Counted from the first letter of the stretch, positions 34,715-47,524 are shown. The stretch is 64,000 bases of DNA from Carnegiea gigantea (GCA_029747015.1 JAKOGI010000001.1:3341001-3405000); one strand, 5' to 3'. The notes: a model not told the origin generated them from the letters alone. Translations and numbers: made by a program.

Positions 34715-36704
34715 TCAATCACCAAGGTCTTCCTCTTCCTCTTCGCCTTCCTCTTCCTCTTCCTCTGCCTCACCATCTTCCTCATTATATTGTGAGGGAT
34801 GAGTAAATGGTGGATGAGATCCCGAGCCAGACGCCTGTTGCATTCGAAAGAAAGCTTGGAGGCGCTGATCGATGCTCATCATTTGTTGGCTCAATTGTTG
34901 GTTGCTTTGTGTGAGCAATTTGTTGAATTCCTCCAGTTGCTTACATTTCTCCATAACCAACCGGTAGCTTTCAGCTTGTGACGATAGCTCACCCCCCAAG
35001 GTGGTTACTAGACCCCTTAAGTCATTGAGCTCTTGTTGCGATGGCGTAGAACCGGAACCTGCTGACAGGCATTTAAGTAAATTACTATATTAGCTTTGCT
35101 ATTAAGTAAATTCAATGTTTAACCATGGTTGTTGGAAGTTTAATATGAAAAGAATACCGGATCTTTGAGTAGGACTGAAGTAACTGGATTCCCTCATGTT
35201 GACAGCCTCGTCACCAATGCCATAAATACGACCCTTCTTGTTCTTAAACGTCTTCATCCACAACTCATTTGGGTTAGGAAATGGCTGGTTTGGATCTTGA
35301 GAAGAGCCATCCCCGCTCCCTTAAGAGTTTATAACATTTTGGAAATCACGTTCAAAGGTTTCCTACAATACCGCAACATGCACACGAAATCATGCATAGT
35401 ACAATAACTTCAAATAAAGTATACGAGTTCATGTTGAACTACCAATGAAGATTGAGAATAGCTAATTGCTTACATATATTTGTTGTGATTTCTTGTCAAC
35501 CCAAGGGACATCATCTTTGCCCTGGAGTTTGTGAGTTCGACTGAATAATTCAACAATGGTGGGCTTCGTCCCAAGTTGTTCCCTCTATGTACGTGCCAGA
35601 AAGAATGATGTCAAGTACAACACAAAATACAGTATTGAACTTAAACGAATACACAGCAAACATTAATTTATTTACCAGACGCCGCCTATGCTCATACATA
35701 GGGATCGAGCCACAAGTGTGGAGAGATGGACCACCACTTTCTGAAGTCCCCAGTCGGTTCTTCTGGGCTGTCTCACGCAATTTCTTGTAATGTTCATTCA
35801 TCCAGTGCTGCTGGAGTCCCTCCCATTGAGCATCACCGAGCCAGACAGGCTTCTTGTTACGCTTCCTTGCTTTGTCAAAGAAGTCTCTCAAGCGTGCATT
35901 GCCTCGGTTTTCAAAATTCCTTCTTATACGGTCCTCATGGACCGGATCCCAAGCAAACAACTTCTGCAATTATGAAAACAAATAACACATCAAATAATTC
36001 AATAGTAATTTATCACATATTTCTGAAACTGTTAATACGAAGTCACTGTAGTTACCTTGAACTCTCCGAACCACAAATCTCGTACTGATTTGGGCACTTT
36101 GCTCCAAGTAGGCCAAGCTCCGTCAAACTTGCTTTGAAATAAGAGCGAAATCCTACTAATAGTACCATCATTAGGGAGAAACTTAATTGACCATTACACA
36201 TAAAATTCATTACTTGTTATGCAAAATTCATATAGTACTTCATAACATATAACAAATGAAGACTTGCCCGTTACCATCTGGCTCAATTCAAGTCTTTGCT
36301 CGAGTGCTCCCATGACTGGATTGTGCTTCGCTTTCACCACTTCCAATGTTCTCTTGGGACTGGTTTGTTTTAGGGTGAGTGGGTTGTGGAGTGGGTTGGG
36401 AAGTGGGGTGCATAGTGTGAACAACATGAGGGTTTGAAGGAATGTTGTAGGTAAATTAGCCGTACATGGTGCGTTGGTTAGGAATGTATGAGGTCTGATG
36501 ATGGAAAGCCCCAAATGGGGGAGGCAGGGGTCCTGAAATATCTGGTATGTAAGCAGCCATTGTCGCTCCTGGCTGAACTGGTGTATGAGGTACCTGGGGG
36601 GAAGATGGATCAATATCCATTGCGGTCGGATCAACAGCAGAGCTTCGACGCCCTCGTCCTCTACCTCGAGGGGAGGACTTTACTCGACGAGAACTTGAAT
36701 CCAT
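34715..36704 (-). CDS. TnpA-like CACTA protein (Transposase_24 class)
   Basis: Several exons on the minus strand. The first (36704 to about 36456) is basic and Pro-rich: MDSSSRRVKSS, an RGRGRGRR run, then PPPFGAFHHQ. A segment at about 36135-36058 reads FDGAWPTWSKVPKSVRDLWF and ends at a GTAACT donor. The next exon (35963 to about 35675) has FAWDPVHEDRIRRNFENRG and KARKRNKKPVWLGDAQWEGL, the core of the Transposase_24 family. An exon near 35575-35475 has TIVELFSRTHKLQGKDDVP, and another near 35295-35165 has NPNELWMKTFKNKKGRIYG. The last (about 35060-34715) is a Gln/Glu-rich coiled coil (QQLSQQMMSIDQRLQAFFRM) ending in an acidic run and TGA. By analogy with TnpA it would bind the subterminal repeats. 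I saw no stop inside these exons, but did not resolve every border. Confidence 0.72.
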
Positions 36705-36894
36705 ACCTTAAATAGGTGACAACAACGCCAAGTGCAAATATATAATGATTACGCATGTAAACCGTTTTCGTCATACATCATAATAGGTACGTAGGTGACA
36801 CATATTTTGCAAAACCCATTCATACAATATAAGTAAAGTCACCAATAATTGTTTCACATGCAAATTACTCATACACATAAGAATTCGTAAGCAC

Positions 36895-39800
36895 TCAATC
36901 ATCTGCATCCTCATCGTCATCAATGTCATCGTCATCATCATCAGACAAATGCAAATTTTCTTCAGCTTCATCTGTTTCATCACCATCATCCCACTCCCCC
37001 TCTTTATCATACTCACCATTCTCTACCTCATCTATCTCATCATTATCCTGAATGAATGAAAACCCTATTTCATCATTAACTTCTTTCAGTGGTGCACTTT
37101 CATCCACTAATGATGCAGGGATGGCGTCATTCGCAGGTTCGACGATAGTCGCCATGTCCGTTTGTTGGTACGCAGTAGGTAGAGTGTACTGCTAATCCAC
37201 TCTCACCCTTGGTTTGGTTGGTATGACAACAAGCCAATTGGCCTTATCCCTTGAGCGATCTGCATGTGGATGAAGTATACTTGTGATGCGGTATTTGGGA
37301 AGATAAATGGGTCGTACTTTTGGTACCTTCTTGTACGGTGGACCTCAATAAGATTGCTTAGTTTATGAGATCGTATCCCACGATTCAATGTGGGGTCGAA
37401 CCACTGACAACTGAAGAGCACACATCGTTTAAGTGGTTCGCCTACGTACTCAATTTGGACAATGTCCTCCAGTACACCATAATAATCATTCTCAATATCG
37501 CCTTCCCCAGTGCCATAAACACCAACACCACAATTATATGTTCTCTTCCCGATGCTACAAGCTTCTATGTGGAATTTGAATCCATTTACTCTATATGCCG
37601 TCCACGTCGACACACACCGTTTTGGCTTCACAGCTAATTGGCTCAGATAGCAATGTTTGTCGGTCTCGAACAATTGAATATAATGCACCTAAGGTGACAT
37701 AACATGTGGTTTTAATTAATACAATGCACCTAATTAATTGTTATATTCAAATTATGAATAAATGAGTTCGAATACTTACATTCTCACCAAACCAATCTGC
37801 GAAATAAGTTTCGATGATGGTGTCGACATCTGCATCACTGACATTGGGACGTGCGGCTCTCACTTGGTCCGTGAAAATTCTATCACATTTTACAAAGCCT
37901 ATTAACATACTTGCGCTATGAATGATAAACTGAATTGGAAGTGAAAATACCACTCATCCTATATAAGGTTTAACTTCATCACAATTTAACAGCACGTGAA
38001 GGTGGGCAGCAACATATTCGGCATCTGTGAGATACCTTGATCTTTCCGTGCCAGTAACGGTCCCTTGCGGTGCAAACACGGACAGAGTTGGAAAATGACT
38101 AATATGTTCATCATCGTCCTCATTTCTCCTGCACCTACTGCGTATGGAGGGCACGTTACAGCCGAAGTAATAGACGGCGAATAATGTCCTCTCTGCCTCT
38201 AGGTATGCTTCTGTGATTGAACCTTCAGGACACGCTTGCTGCTTTATCTTTCTCTTCAATTGGCCAAAGAACCTACGCAGTTCACAATTGTAATGGATTT
38301 TAAGTGATTCCACATATAAGAATTCATAGAAGGTTTCATCAATTATAGTACAATTTACCTCTCAAATGGATACATCCATCGGTATTGTACTGGACTAACT
38401 AGTTGAGCCTCTTCTGCCAAATGCACTGGCAGGTGCTCCATGACATTGAAAAAGTCAGGAGGGAAAATGGTCTCCAACTTACACAAAGTGATGACAATGT
38501 TGCGATACAGTTCCTCAAGCATATCCTCCCGCAATGTTGTTGAGCATAAGTTCTTGAAGAACTGGCTTATCTCAATAAGAGGTTTCAACACATCATCTGG
38601 GAGCGCGCCAAATGCAATTGGTAAAAGAGTCTCCATGAAGACATGACAATCATGACTTTTCATGTTGTTGAACTTAGCCTCATTAGGGTCCACGATATTT
38701 CTCAAATTAGAGCAATATCCATCAGACATTTGAAGCTCCTTCACCCATTCACACAACTCTCTTCTTTTATCCATAGGAAGTACGAACTTTGCCTTTGGTT
38801 TAACCAGCCTACCACTTGGGCTTGGATGTAAATGTAATTCTGGCCTATCACATATTTCGGCAATATCCATTCTTGATTTGGCATTGTCCTTTGTTTTCCC
38901 ATTAACATCCATCACAGTGTTGATAATGTTCTCGAAGAAGTTCTTCTCAATGTGCATCACATCCAAATTATGGCGGAGCAGTTGGTGTTGCCAGTAAGGC
39001 AACTCTTATAATATGCTCTTCTTCATCCAGTTGTGCTCATTCTCCTTAAATCCTGGTACGACAAAGTCACAATTTGTGGTTACCATTGGGTAATCTTCCA
39101 CCTCGACATAAAGTTCTTCCCCGAACAATCGGCGAGGAGGACCCCCTGTAACAGTTCTCCCTTTCCTAAATGTGGTTCTATTTCTTCTGAATGCATGATT
39201 CCTTGGCAAAAAACAACGATGACAGTCAAACCATGAGAATTTACCTCCATTTCGCAATCTCAAAGCCTTTTGCTGTTTCATACATACGGGGCATGCCAAT
39301 TGGCCATTAGTACTCCACTCAGATAACATTCCGTATGCGGAAAAATCATTAATCGTCCACATAAGTGCAGCCTTTATCTGAAATGTACGCCCCGTAGAAA
39401 TATCATAAGTCTCAACTCCAACATCCCACAACTCATTCAACTCATCGACAAGAGGTTGTAAATATACATCTATGTTGTTCTTGGGATTTTTGGGCCCCGG
39501 GATTACACAAGTCAAGAACATAAACGGTGTGGTCATATACATTTCAGGGGGAAGGTTATAAGGTGTAACAACCACTGGCCAAATGGAGTATGATCTTGAA
39601 GACAATGTGTAAGGATTAAATCCATCAGCACATAAGTCAAGCCTCACATTCCGAGGCTCTACAGCAAATTCAGGGTATTTGGAGTCAAAATGTTTCCATG
39701 CTACCCCATCTGATGGATGACATAGAACACCGTCCTCACGTCAATGTTCATAATGCCATCTCATGTGCTCTGCACTACTTCTTGATGCGTACAACCTCTG

Positions 39801-40648
39801 CAGTCGAGGTTTTAACGGCAAGTAATGCATCCTTGAATATGGCAATGGATTCTGATTCCTTCGTTGTGACCTTTGCCTCTTCCATCTTGAATGCCTACAA
39901 AATTTGCACGCATCCAAGTTTGCGTCCTCCTTATAAAATAGCATGCAACCTTTTCGGCAACAATCAATTTGGACCACATCGTTGCCGAGATCTTTGACAA
40001 CCTTCTTCGTTTACCCATAGTTGTTAGGCACGCGGTTGTTAGGGGGATACATCTCTTTCATTAATTGAACAACTTCATTGAAACAGTTTTGAGGCATATT
40101 ATAATCAGATTTAATACTCAACAGTCTCACCGCCGCAGATAGCTCACTGTGGGTGGAGCAACCATCATATAAGGATTGTTGAGCAGCTTGAACCATATTA
40201 TAAAATGGTTCTCGGCAAGTGCTTGACCCCTCTTCCCTTGCATTTTGATTTGCTATTACAGCATCATCAATCATGTCCTCCATCCGATCTATGTAGGATT
40301 CAGAAGAGTCATTATTAACATGACTTGAACCTCCAATTTCGTGAATTTCACTATTTTGATACCCAGAACCATATTCTTGAGGTTCCATTTCCCCATGACT
40401 TTCCAAAACCAATACCCTTGCACAAAACCCTTATACATAAGGTGCATCTTGACCTCATCAGGTGTCAAGTACACCCTATTTCTGCATTTCGCACAAGGAC
40501 ATCTATACTTTCCCCCATTCAGGAACTCTATCTGTGTACGTGCAAATTGATCGAATTCGTTTATTCCATCTAGAAATTCTTGCGTGTAACCACTACGATC
40601 AGGCAGTAATCTATTATACATCCACCTACGATGTGGAGGACCATTCAT
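36895..40648 (-). pseudogene. TnpD-like CACTA transposase, broken
   Basis: Read on the minus strand from an ATG at 40648. The order is a transposase-associated domain (RRWMYNRLLPDRSGYTQEF, then CPCAKCRN), a linker, and a Cys-rich block (KEDANLDACKFCRHSRWK at about 39920). The Transposase_21 core follows (39647-38355: DLCADGFNPYTL, HNLDVMHIEKNFFENII, SHDCHVFMETLLPIAFGALP), then a DUF4218 part ending QYRWMYPFER at 38355. After an intron (38359-38273) come FFGQLKRKIKQQ, a DUF4216 part (VLFSCQWFDPTLNRGI), and a very acidic tail ending at 36895. Breaks: an apparent one-base loss near 40385 that separates WFWK from SHGEMEPQEYG, and an in-frame TAA at 39006-39008 just before ELPYWQHQ. Either would stop a full-length transposase. 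Confidence 0.85.
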
Positions 40649-40864
40649 ATTCTGCTCAAATAACAATTATCACATAAGGTATTTGATAAGAATTAATTTT
40701 AATGAAAATTATAATAAGTACATAAATTAGGCAATTATATATTATGTACGTTTACTTTAAAATTTTCACATGCACCCAAAAAAAAACTTACAACTAGGTG
40801 ATAAATATACTTACATTCTCACGAACATCACAAAACTAATAATTCATACATAGTTGTCCACTTT

Positions 40865-41515
40865 ATTCCACCAACATATCAAATTTAAACTTCAAATAAT
40901 CAAATCTAAGTGTACATTGCGTTGGGCGAAAACTTCAAACAAATATGAGCTACAACTTTATACAAACATCACATTTGAACAAAATAATAAACCAAAACAT
41001 CTCAATCCACCAACATATCAACTTTCAAGTTCACATCACCAAACCTAAACGCTAAATTGCATTGAGCAAAATCTCCAACTAAATTTCGACAACATTATCA
41101 ATTAAAACATTTCATTCCACCAACATATGAAATTTCAACTTCAAACTACCAAACCTCAACCTCAAATCGCATTTACCAAATTCTTGTAACGAATTAGAGC
41201 AATAATCTCACACAAATTGCACATTTCAACAACATTATCAATGAAACCATTTCATTCCACCAACCTATCAAACTTTAACTTCAAACTACCAAACCTAAAC
41301 CCTAAATCGATTTACCAAATTCTTGAAACGAATTAGAGCAACAACCTCACATAAATAGCACATTTCAACAACATTATCAATTAAACCATTTTATTCCACC
41401 AACCTATCAAACTTTAACTTCAAACTATCAAACCTAAACCCTAAATCGCATTTACCCCAATCTTGAAGCAAACTAAAGCAATGACCTCACACAAACACCA
41501 CATTTTAACATAAAT
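40865..41515. repeat. Five ~140-bp tandem repeats in the CACTA leader
   Basis: Units start with (A)TTCCACCAAC(A/C)TATCAA at about 40865, 41004, 41114, 41254 and 41393. The period is about 140 bp, with the second unit about 30 bp shorter. Most units contain AAACCTAAACCCTAAATCG, which includes the telo-box word AAACCCTA(A). They lie upstream of the TnpD ATG on the minus strand, in the element's promoter or leader region. Confidence 0.85.
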
Positions 41516-41624
41516 TTGAACTAACTTTGAAATTCTAACAATCTAATACAAATATTTGTACAAATTACAACTAATTTAGTTGAAGAACTCGCCTCAAATG
41601 TGTTGAAAACAACAGACAAGAGAG

Positions 41625-41765
41625 CCGACGGAGGGTCGGCGGCGGCCGGCGTCGGTGGGGGAAGGCCGACGTCGGCGGCGAACGGGGCGGCCGGCCGGTG
41701 GGTGGCGCTGGCGAAGGTCGGGTGGGTGGCGCTGGCGAAGGCGAAGGCCTCTCTCTCTCTTCCTC
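41625..41765 (-). promoter_or_regulatory. GC-rich CpG block at the CACTA transcription-start side
   Basis: About 140 bp of very CpG-dense sequence (GGCGGCGGCCGGCGTCGG-type) lies between the right subterminal array and the tandem repeats, in an otherwise AT-rich element. En/Spm has a GC-rich downstream control region in its first exon, whose methylation sets element activity. Position and composition here match that arrangement. Twin GGGTGGCGCTGGCGAAGG copies lie at about 41698-41740. Confidence 0.55.
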
Positions 41766-41820
41766 TCTGTTGCGTGCGTAGAGTGAGTGAACCAGAGAGC
41801 TGGTTCACTTAAATTGGGGG

Positions 41821-42095
41821 GCGACGGATCGGGCCACGGAATTTCCGTTGCGCACATAAACAAAATTAATTTTTTTTAATGAAGGCGACGGACATTCCGT
41901 CACCCATAAAAAAATTTAATTTTCTTTTATTTAGGCGACGGAATTTCCGCCGCTGACACTGAATTTAGGTGACGGACTTATTTTTCCGTCGCCCGTTCAT
42001 CGCATAATCTGACTTTTTTTTGATGTTGTTCTTCCGCCGCCATTTCCATCGCCGCTTCCGTCGTTAAAAAATTCCGTCGCTGTATTCCGTCGTCG
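41821..42095. repeat. CACTA subterminal repeat array, right
   Basis: About nine GACGGA/TCCGTC cores within GCGACGGAA or TTCCGTCGC units run up to the right terminal repeat, matching the left array. This pairing on both sides supports one element spanning 33807-42116 and not two fragments. Confidence 0.88.
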
Positions 42096-42116
42096 TTTTC
42101 AACTTTTTTAGTAGTG

Positions 42117-43760
42117 AACGCTGTATCGCCAATTCCCCCTAATTGCCAATCAACTCCAAGCTGACATGATTTAGCAAAATAGGAATAATTTTATCTTTTT
42201 CCTCATTTTTCTCTTCTTTTTCTTTTCTAAATAAATTAATTAAAAAAGTAACTAAACATGATTTGGGTTGGACCAATTACACAAATATCCTCGTGGCCCA
42301 AAATTATGCTGATCACATGTTTGTGGATAACAACTGCAATTTCTACTTGAATGATCTACTAATTAGATACAATTTGGTGGGCACCCATTAGTTTAACTAG
42401 TAAAGTTTTTTTAGAATTGTTATCAGAGGCCTGAGTTCAAATCCTGCTACTACATTGACATTTGCGCTTCATTTACACCCAAAAAAAAAAAAAAAAAAGA
42501 TTCATCTCAAATTCTCATTCCATCAAAGATTAAGAAACAACATCAACCTCTTCTTGGGCCCTCAGCGTCTTGCAATCCATGAATTAACAACATTGCTTGA
42601 TTTATAATGATCGAGCCACTACTCAATTTTTTCTTTTTCTTTTTTGTTTTTTGGTGTGTGTGTTCCACATGTCTCGTCCCAAGTTAACCTTTAACTTACT
42701 CAATACTACTTGTTGGGAATGAAAACATAGGACGAAATTTGACCACACACAGACATACATCAACAAAAAAAACAGCAACCAATTTAATGTGGAAACTCTT
42801 CACATCGAAGGGAAAAACCACGGGTGAGCAACAACTGTACGAGACCAATCCAAATATATGAACTAATTATACAAATAGATTTAAGTTTCTTCCTTACCTT
42901 CCAAGATTATCTGATAAATGAATTTCATTACTTTTCTTCACATTTTCAATATAATTTTAGATGACGAGCATTTTTCAACAATGAGTCATAAAGTTTTAGG
43001 GTGTAAATAGTCAATGAGTTCCTTCAAAAAATAGTAAATGACTTTTTACATGATTAGCTTCTCCTTTCCTCCATCCCCCTCTCCTTGGGAGAGAATCTGA
43101 TCTCTTCATCTCTCGTTGATCTCAATATATGCGACATTTGCACCATCATATTGTCCATTATCTTAACATAATTATTTTATTTTCTCATAGAATTAAACAA
43201 ATAAAAGTCAATTTACATCTGCATATTTTTTATAATATAAAAAATATCAAATTTGTCTAGAAAAAGGTTGGCCTAGTATTCGATTATAAATTATGGGATG
43301 CTGTCGAAGCCGACTCAGTCCTTATTGGCTTGCTTTGCTTGATGCAGGAAAACCACACGCGCAAACAAAGAACCCTACACAATGACTATTCTTAAGAAAT
43401 TCACAACTGTCTCTTTTTTTATTTATTATTTTTACTTAATCGTGGAATTGCCGGCCTAGCTAGAGGGCTGCCCAAATTTGTGGAGAAATGTACAAAACTT
43501 CCTTTTGTCCAACTTGGTAAGACCAACCCAAACAAAACAAAAGAAAAAAAGAAAAAAAGAAAAAGAGGGGGTGGGTGGAGGGTGGACATCACACTGTGCC
43601 CTTTCAGGCTCCCCCCCCCCCCAAAAAAAAGACATTATATTGGCTAATTGCTTCTTAAGTAGGAGTACTATTGTTGAGTGAAGCTAAATTAAAAAAAGTG
43701 ATTAATGATAGAGCATAGTTAAGTCGCTTTCAAATTCAGAACTGAAGATGTTAGTTTTTA
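42117..43760. other. Intergenic stretch right of the CACTA element
   Basis: No gene recognised. A possible SINE is listed separately. A C-run followed by A-run (43610-43628) and purine-rich sequence near 43530-43570 are low complexity. The frame at 43478-43681 has no support. Confidence 0.5.
42375..42498 (+). mobile_element. Possible tRNA-derived SINE
   Basis: An A-box-like TTAGTTTAACTAGTAAAG is followed about 40 bp later by GAGTTCAAATCC (B-box-like). The sequence ends in 18 A residues at 42481-42498. No target duplication was found. It differs from the SINE family at 16998 and 47307. Confidence 0.45.
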
Positions 43761-44110
43761 TTCATTTTCAACAGCAAATTATCACAATCTAATTGTATAA
43801 TCATTAAGATTATATTATTCAAGAACCAATTCAATCAAAAGTTTAAATTGATTGTTATAAGCTCAGAAATAGATATTATATTCTAACATACCCCGTCAAG
43901 TGAATGCCCTTTTGACTTGAAGCTTGACTCAGTAAAGGTTCCGTTTATCGTACAAATTATTAAATACGGGAGTTGTTGAGATTCGAACTTGTGGTCTTTT
44001 GATCAGAAAAACAAGATACCATGTCATAAATTTAAGCTTATAATTGAAGGTCCAGAAGTAAATTTTCTACTCTAATAAAGACATATTGCCTATGTTACCA
44101 TAAATAGATT
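43760..44110 (-). mobile_element. TRIM-like small LTR element remnant
   Basis: On the minus strand the order is an LTR end ..ATTTATGACA (44022 and above), a primer-binding-site remnant TGGTATC (44021-44015), an internal region of about 130 bp, and a polypurine-like CTTGACGGGGTA. An LTR start TGTTAGAATATAATATC (43888 downward) follows. There is no coding sequence. This is the layout of terminal-repeat retrotransposons in miniature. The two LTRs are too decayed to align fully by eye. Confidence 0.6.
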
Positions 44111-44589
44111 ACCTTATAGAAAGCGATTCTTATTTGAAACCAATCGGGTGAATTCTTAGCTAATAAATTCAAATCGATTTATCATGGTTCGGTATGATAA
44201 ATACATCTTATGCTTCGTTGAGCTAGTCAACTTTGAACGTACCATTTCTTTGGTCTAATGAGTTTATCTATCGATATAAATTATAATGTCGTCGGATATT
44301 TATACTTGAATGTGATTGTATCAAATTTTATAGTAATTGGGTTTTAATCAACAAATTGTTTTCTTTTTTTTTTCCAAAGGAATAAACGAGTTCATATAAG
44401 AGTAATAAGACCAATAGAACCCAAAAATAAGTTGACTATGTAGAAATAACTCATTAGCAAGTCATTATTCTTTTGAGATATGTGAAACAATGCTCGCTTC
44501 ATATATCAACAAACTCAGATCGAAATGGTAAGAAAGTTCGATTCTAGTTTGACAATTGGTGTGATATAGAAAGTATTCAACAAATGCTG

Positions 44590-45870
44590 GACTATTCTGA
44601 TAACATCGATGATACTGAGAATAAAGTTGAATAGTTCATTACTCCAGCGAAAACCTGGGATGTAGGTGAACTTTCTCAATTCTTGCCCATAGGAATTGTA
44701 GAAAAAAATTTGTGTTGTTCCAATCCCAATAACTGATCAAGAGGATTCCTTCTGTTGGGGGCTTTCAAGTTCAGGTGACTTCACAACAAAGTCTGTGACT
44801 TGAAAAGCCCATGATGAAATCCATATTCCTCAATCCCCAGATGGAAGTATTGATGGATTTGGAAGCTAGAATCACTGACTAAACTTAAGATATTTCTTTG
44901 ACAACTGTGCCATAATGCACTCCCGTCATGAGGCACCCTCCTAAAAGGGGCATGAATGTTGATCCTCTACGCCCAATGTGCCAATCTGACACTGAGAGCA
45001 TTGACCATGTCTTTATTAATTGTCTCATAACCAGTATGGTATGAGATCTAGCTAAAAACCATCGGTGGTTAAATAAATGCTATTCAATTATTGGACTAGA
45101 GCTCAGGGAATAACTTCATGATCTCCACCTAGTTAAGGACAAAGATATAGTTAAAATTGCTACATTATTTTGGAGTATTTGGAAAGCACGAAATAGGGTT
45201 ATTTTCAATAACGATATTTTCTCCCCATTACAAACCCTCATTACTGTAAAGCAGTTCTGGGCAGAATGGAAGGCTAGATTAAAATTTAGCCTTCATGATC
45301 AACACTCCTCCCAATCATCACCCAATTCATCTACTAGCTCTTCCATCCATTTCATCAAGTGACATCATCCACCTTCCGAGTACATCAAAATCAATTTTGA
45401 TGAGTCCAAGATTAATCAAGGTGCGGCAGCAGGATTCATTATTCGAGACTATTCAGGCAGGTGCATATCTGCAGATGCATCTAATTTAGGCAATACAGTT
45501 GTTCTAGTTGCTGAGGCGACAACCATGAGATAAGGAATCTATAAGGCCATCCAATCCGAGTACACGAATATTATCGTTGAGGGAGATAATAAGATCCTCA
45601 TCTAAGCAGTACGGGGTGAAATTCGTGTACCATGGGTAATTCACACTCTGGTTCAAGATATTCAGATTCTTCCACAGCAAGCAACTTGCTTTCAAGTTCA
45701 GCACGCCTAACGTGAAGGCGATATGGCGGCAGATTGGTTGGCGAAGGCCGATCTTCAATTCTTTTACTTTCTCATAATTCTAGTTTCTATCTTCCTCCGC
45801 TTCCTATTGAGTTTCTTCCTATCTTAGCAGATGACAGCATAGGCAGATCTCTTGAGAGAAGGATTGTCTA
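44590..45870 (+). pseudogene. L1-type LINE remnant (ORF2 C-terminal part)
   Basis: Translated pieces follow the order seen at the end of plant L1 ORF2. A segment reads VGELSQFLPIGIVEKI..IPITDQEDSFCWGLSSSGDF (about 44660-44780). A zinc-finger-like LCHNALPS..LKRGMNVDPLRPMC piece follows (about 44905-44990), with IDHVFINC after it. An RNase H-like end comes last: KINFDESKINQGAAAGFIIRD (about 45388-45450) and later EGDMAADWLAKADL (about 45717-45758). Stops and frameshifts are scattered throughout and the 5' part is missing. It cannot encode a working protein. Confidence 0.78.
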
Positions 45871-47290
45871 ATGTTTCAATGACATACTTACCCTTTCTTT
45901 TTTTTTTTTTAAAAAAAAAAACCCAACAAATTCAGATCAAGGTAATTTAGATTAAATTAGTCTTACCTTAGATCTTAAATCCAATATGATATTATGTTAT
46001 TAAGTTGAATAATTAAGGATAATAAGTGTCTTAGATCTAAAATTGATATGCCTTAGTTAACTCTCGATAACATTGATCTTTAAAACTGAATATATCAACT
46101 ACAGTATAAGTAACAAAGCCTAACCAGCTAACGTACACATTACCTAACGTTTCCTTCCTTTCTAGTTAATTATCTGATACAATGGTCATGTGATCAGAAC
46201 AACATTTTTGCACCATTAGAAAGTAATTAAGCAGCAAAGCCAAAAACAAGACCCTATACAAAGTGTGACAAACAACGTGAAAGTTGGCAGATTCTTCGGA
46301 TTATGCATCCAACATCCATTTCCCTTTAATTTAATTTTCTTCGTCTTTTGTGTTTGTGGTCTGGTTCAAGTAATCCAAATCTAGTGCTGGAGCTTTAAAA
46401 GTAGTTTTTTGGAGTTTTATGGTCTGTATGAATCTGTTGGTATTCATGTTCACGTATACATATATCAAAGATTTCACAGCTAGTTGTGTTCAATGGATAT
46501 TATTCCTCTTCAATATATATATTATTTGATTTTTTTGTAGATTTAATTCTCTCATAATTGTCATAAAATTTTGCATATGCAATGAACTCGGAGCCTTTTT
46601 GACTTGCTCAATGTACTTGATATATGCAAGACATGAGGCTCCTACCGTTTTGATATATAAATTGATCTTTGTAGGTATCATTTGATGAGTGGATAGTGCA
46701 AAACAACAATACCACATGCACTTATGTTTTCTATTTTCTTAGCATAAATCCACGAAGAAAAATTATTTATACAGAAAATTATGAAGGTCAACCTTTAAAT
46801 TAATAGTTCTCATATTATTATACAATCCTCTGAAATACTATCCATAACAAAACAAAAAAAAATTATATAGAAACTTAAAATCTTTTGATCAATTAACAAC
46901 TTGCTTGATGTTGATTTGCTCAAAACTTTCTACATAGTTGATCAGATACGTGCACTGGGTCATGTTCATATTCAAAAGTTTTGGCATCATTTTGTAAGAT
47001 TTATTTGTTGCACAAATACTTGCCGTACGTCACCTTTAAAATTTTAACTAGCTATTAAGTAAGTCGTTCTTTGCTTACAATTCACCCCTTGGAGTGGGGC
47101 ATTTTCCCAACATCTGCGTGAACTTTGGATACTTGTGCACCAAGCTGTCCTTTTTTTTAAGTAAGTTGTTCTTTGCTTGAGGCGATATTTTCATAACAGG
47201 GCCCTTGCTACAATTTTGCACAACATGATTAATCATCTAGAAAGACTAGGATGCCCATAAGAATAAAATGTTTGACTTTCTTTTAGGCTT
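45871..47290. other. Intergenic stretch
   Basis: A T-run joined to an A-run at about 45898-45921 may mark the 3' end of the LINE. Beyond that I see only AT-rich non-coding sequence; the frame at 46490-46717 has no support. Confidence 0.5.
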
Positions 47291-47306
47291 ATATTGCACC
47301 CTAATT

Positions 47307-47524
47307 GTCAAAGAGAAGTTGGCCGGGTGGCCAACACTCCACAAGTCCTCCCCCCACCCGGGTTCAAACCTCGGGAGCACAATTCTGCCTCTGCGCAATT
47401 GTGTGTGGAAGGTTTGTGGGCCTAGGCTTTAGTCTGAGTTTTGACATTCCCCTTTCCCTGACCCGTTCAGGTCCATTGGGTACCCCTGAAATAGGGCCTA
47501 GTAGGCTGAGCCTGCTTACTCATG

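Larger units (their letters stand above)
33807..42116 (-). mobile_element. CACTA (En/Spm) DNA transposon, 8.3 kb
   Basis: The left end CACTACAAGAAAAATG and the right end (reverse complement CACTACTAAAAAAGTT) are CACTA-type terminal repeats. Both flanks carry dense arrays of GCGACGGAA units in both orientations. Inside, on the minus strand, are a TnpD-like gene (Transposase_21 class) followed by a TnpA-like gene (Transposase_24 class), so transcription runs from about 41.8 kb to 34.7 kb. The 3-bp flanks (GCC on the left, AAC on the right) do not match, so the target duplication has decayed or one end has been altered. The TnpD frame is broken, so the copy is probably not autonomous. Confidence 0.92.

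Noticed and set aside
41004..41500. Telomere-like CCCTAAA words
   Set aside because: Single heptamers at a fixed place in a 140-bp repeat, not a tandem telomeric array; treated as telo-box words inside a transposon.
40865..41515. Regular repeats that might suggest a CRISPR-like array
   Set aside because: The units are long, diverged throughout, lie in a plant CACTA element, and have no repeat/spacer pattern.
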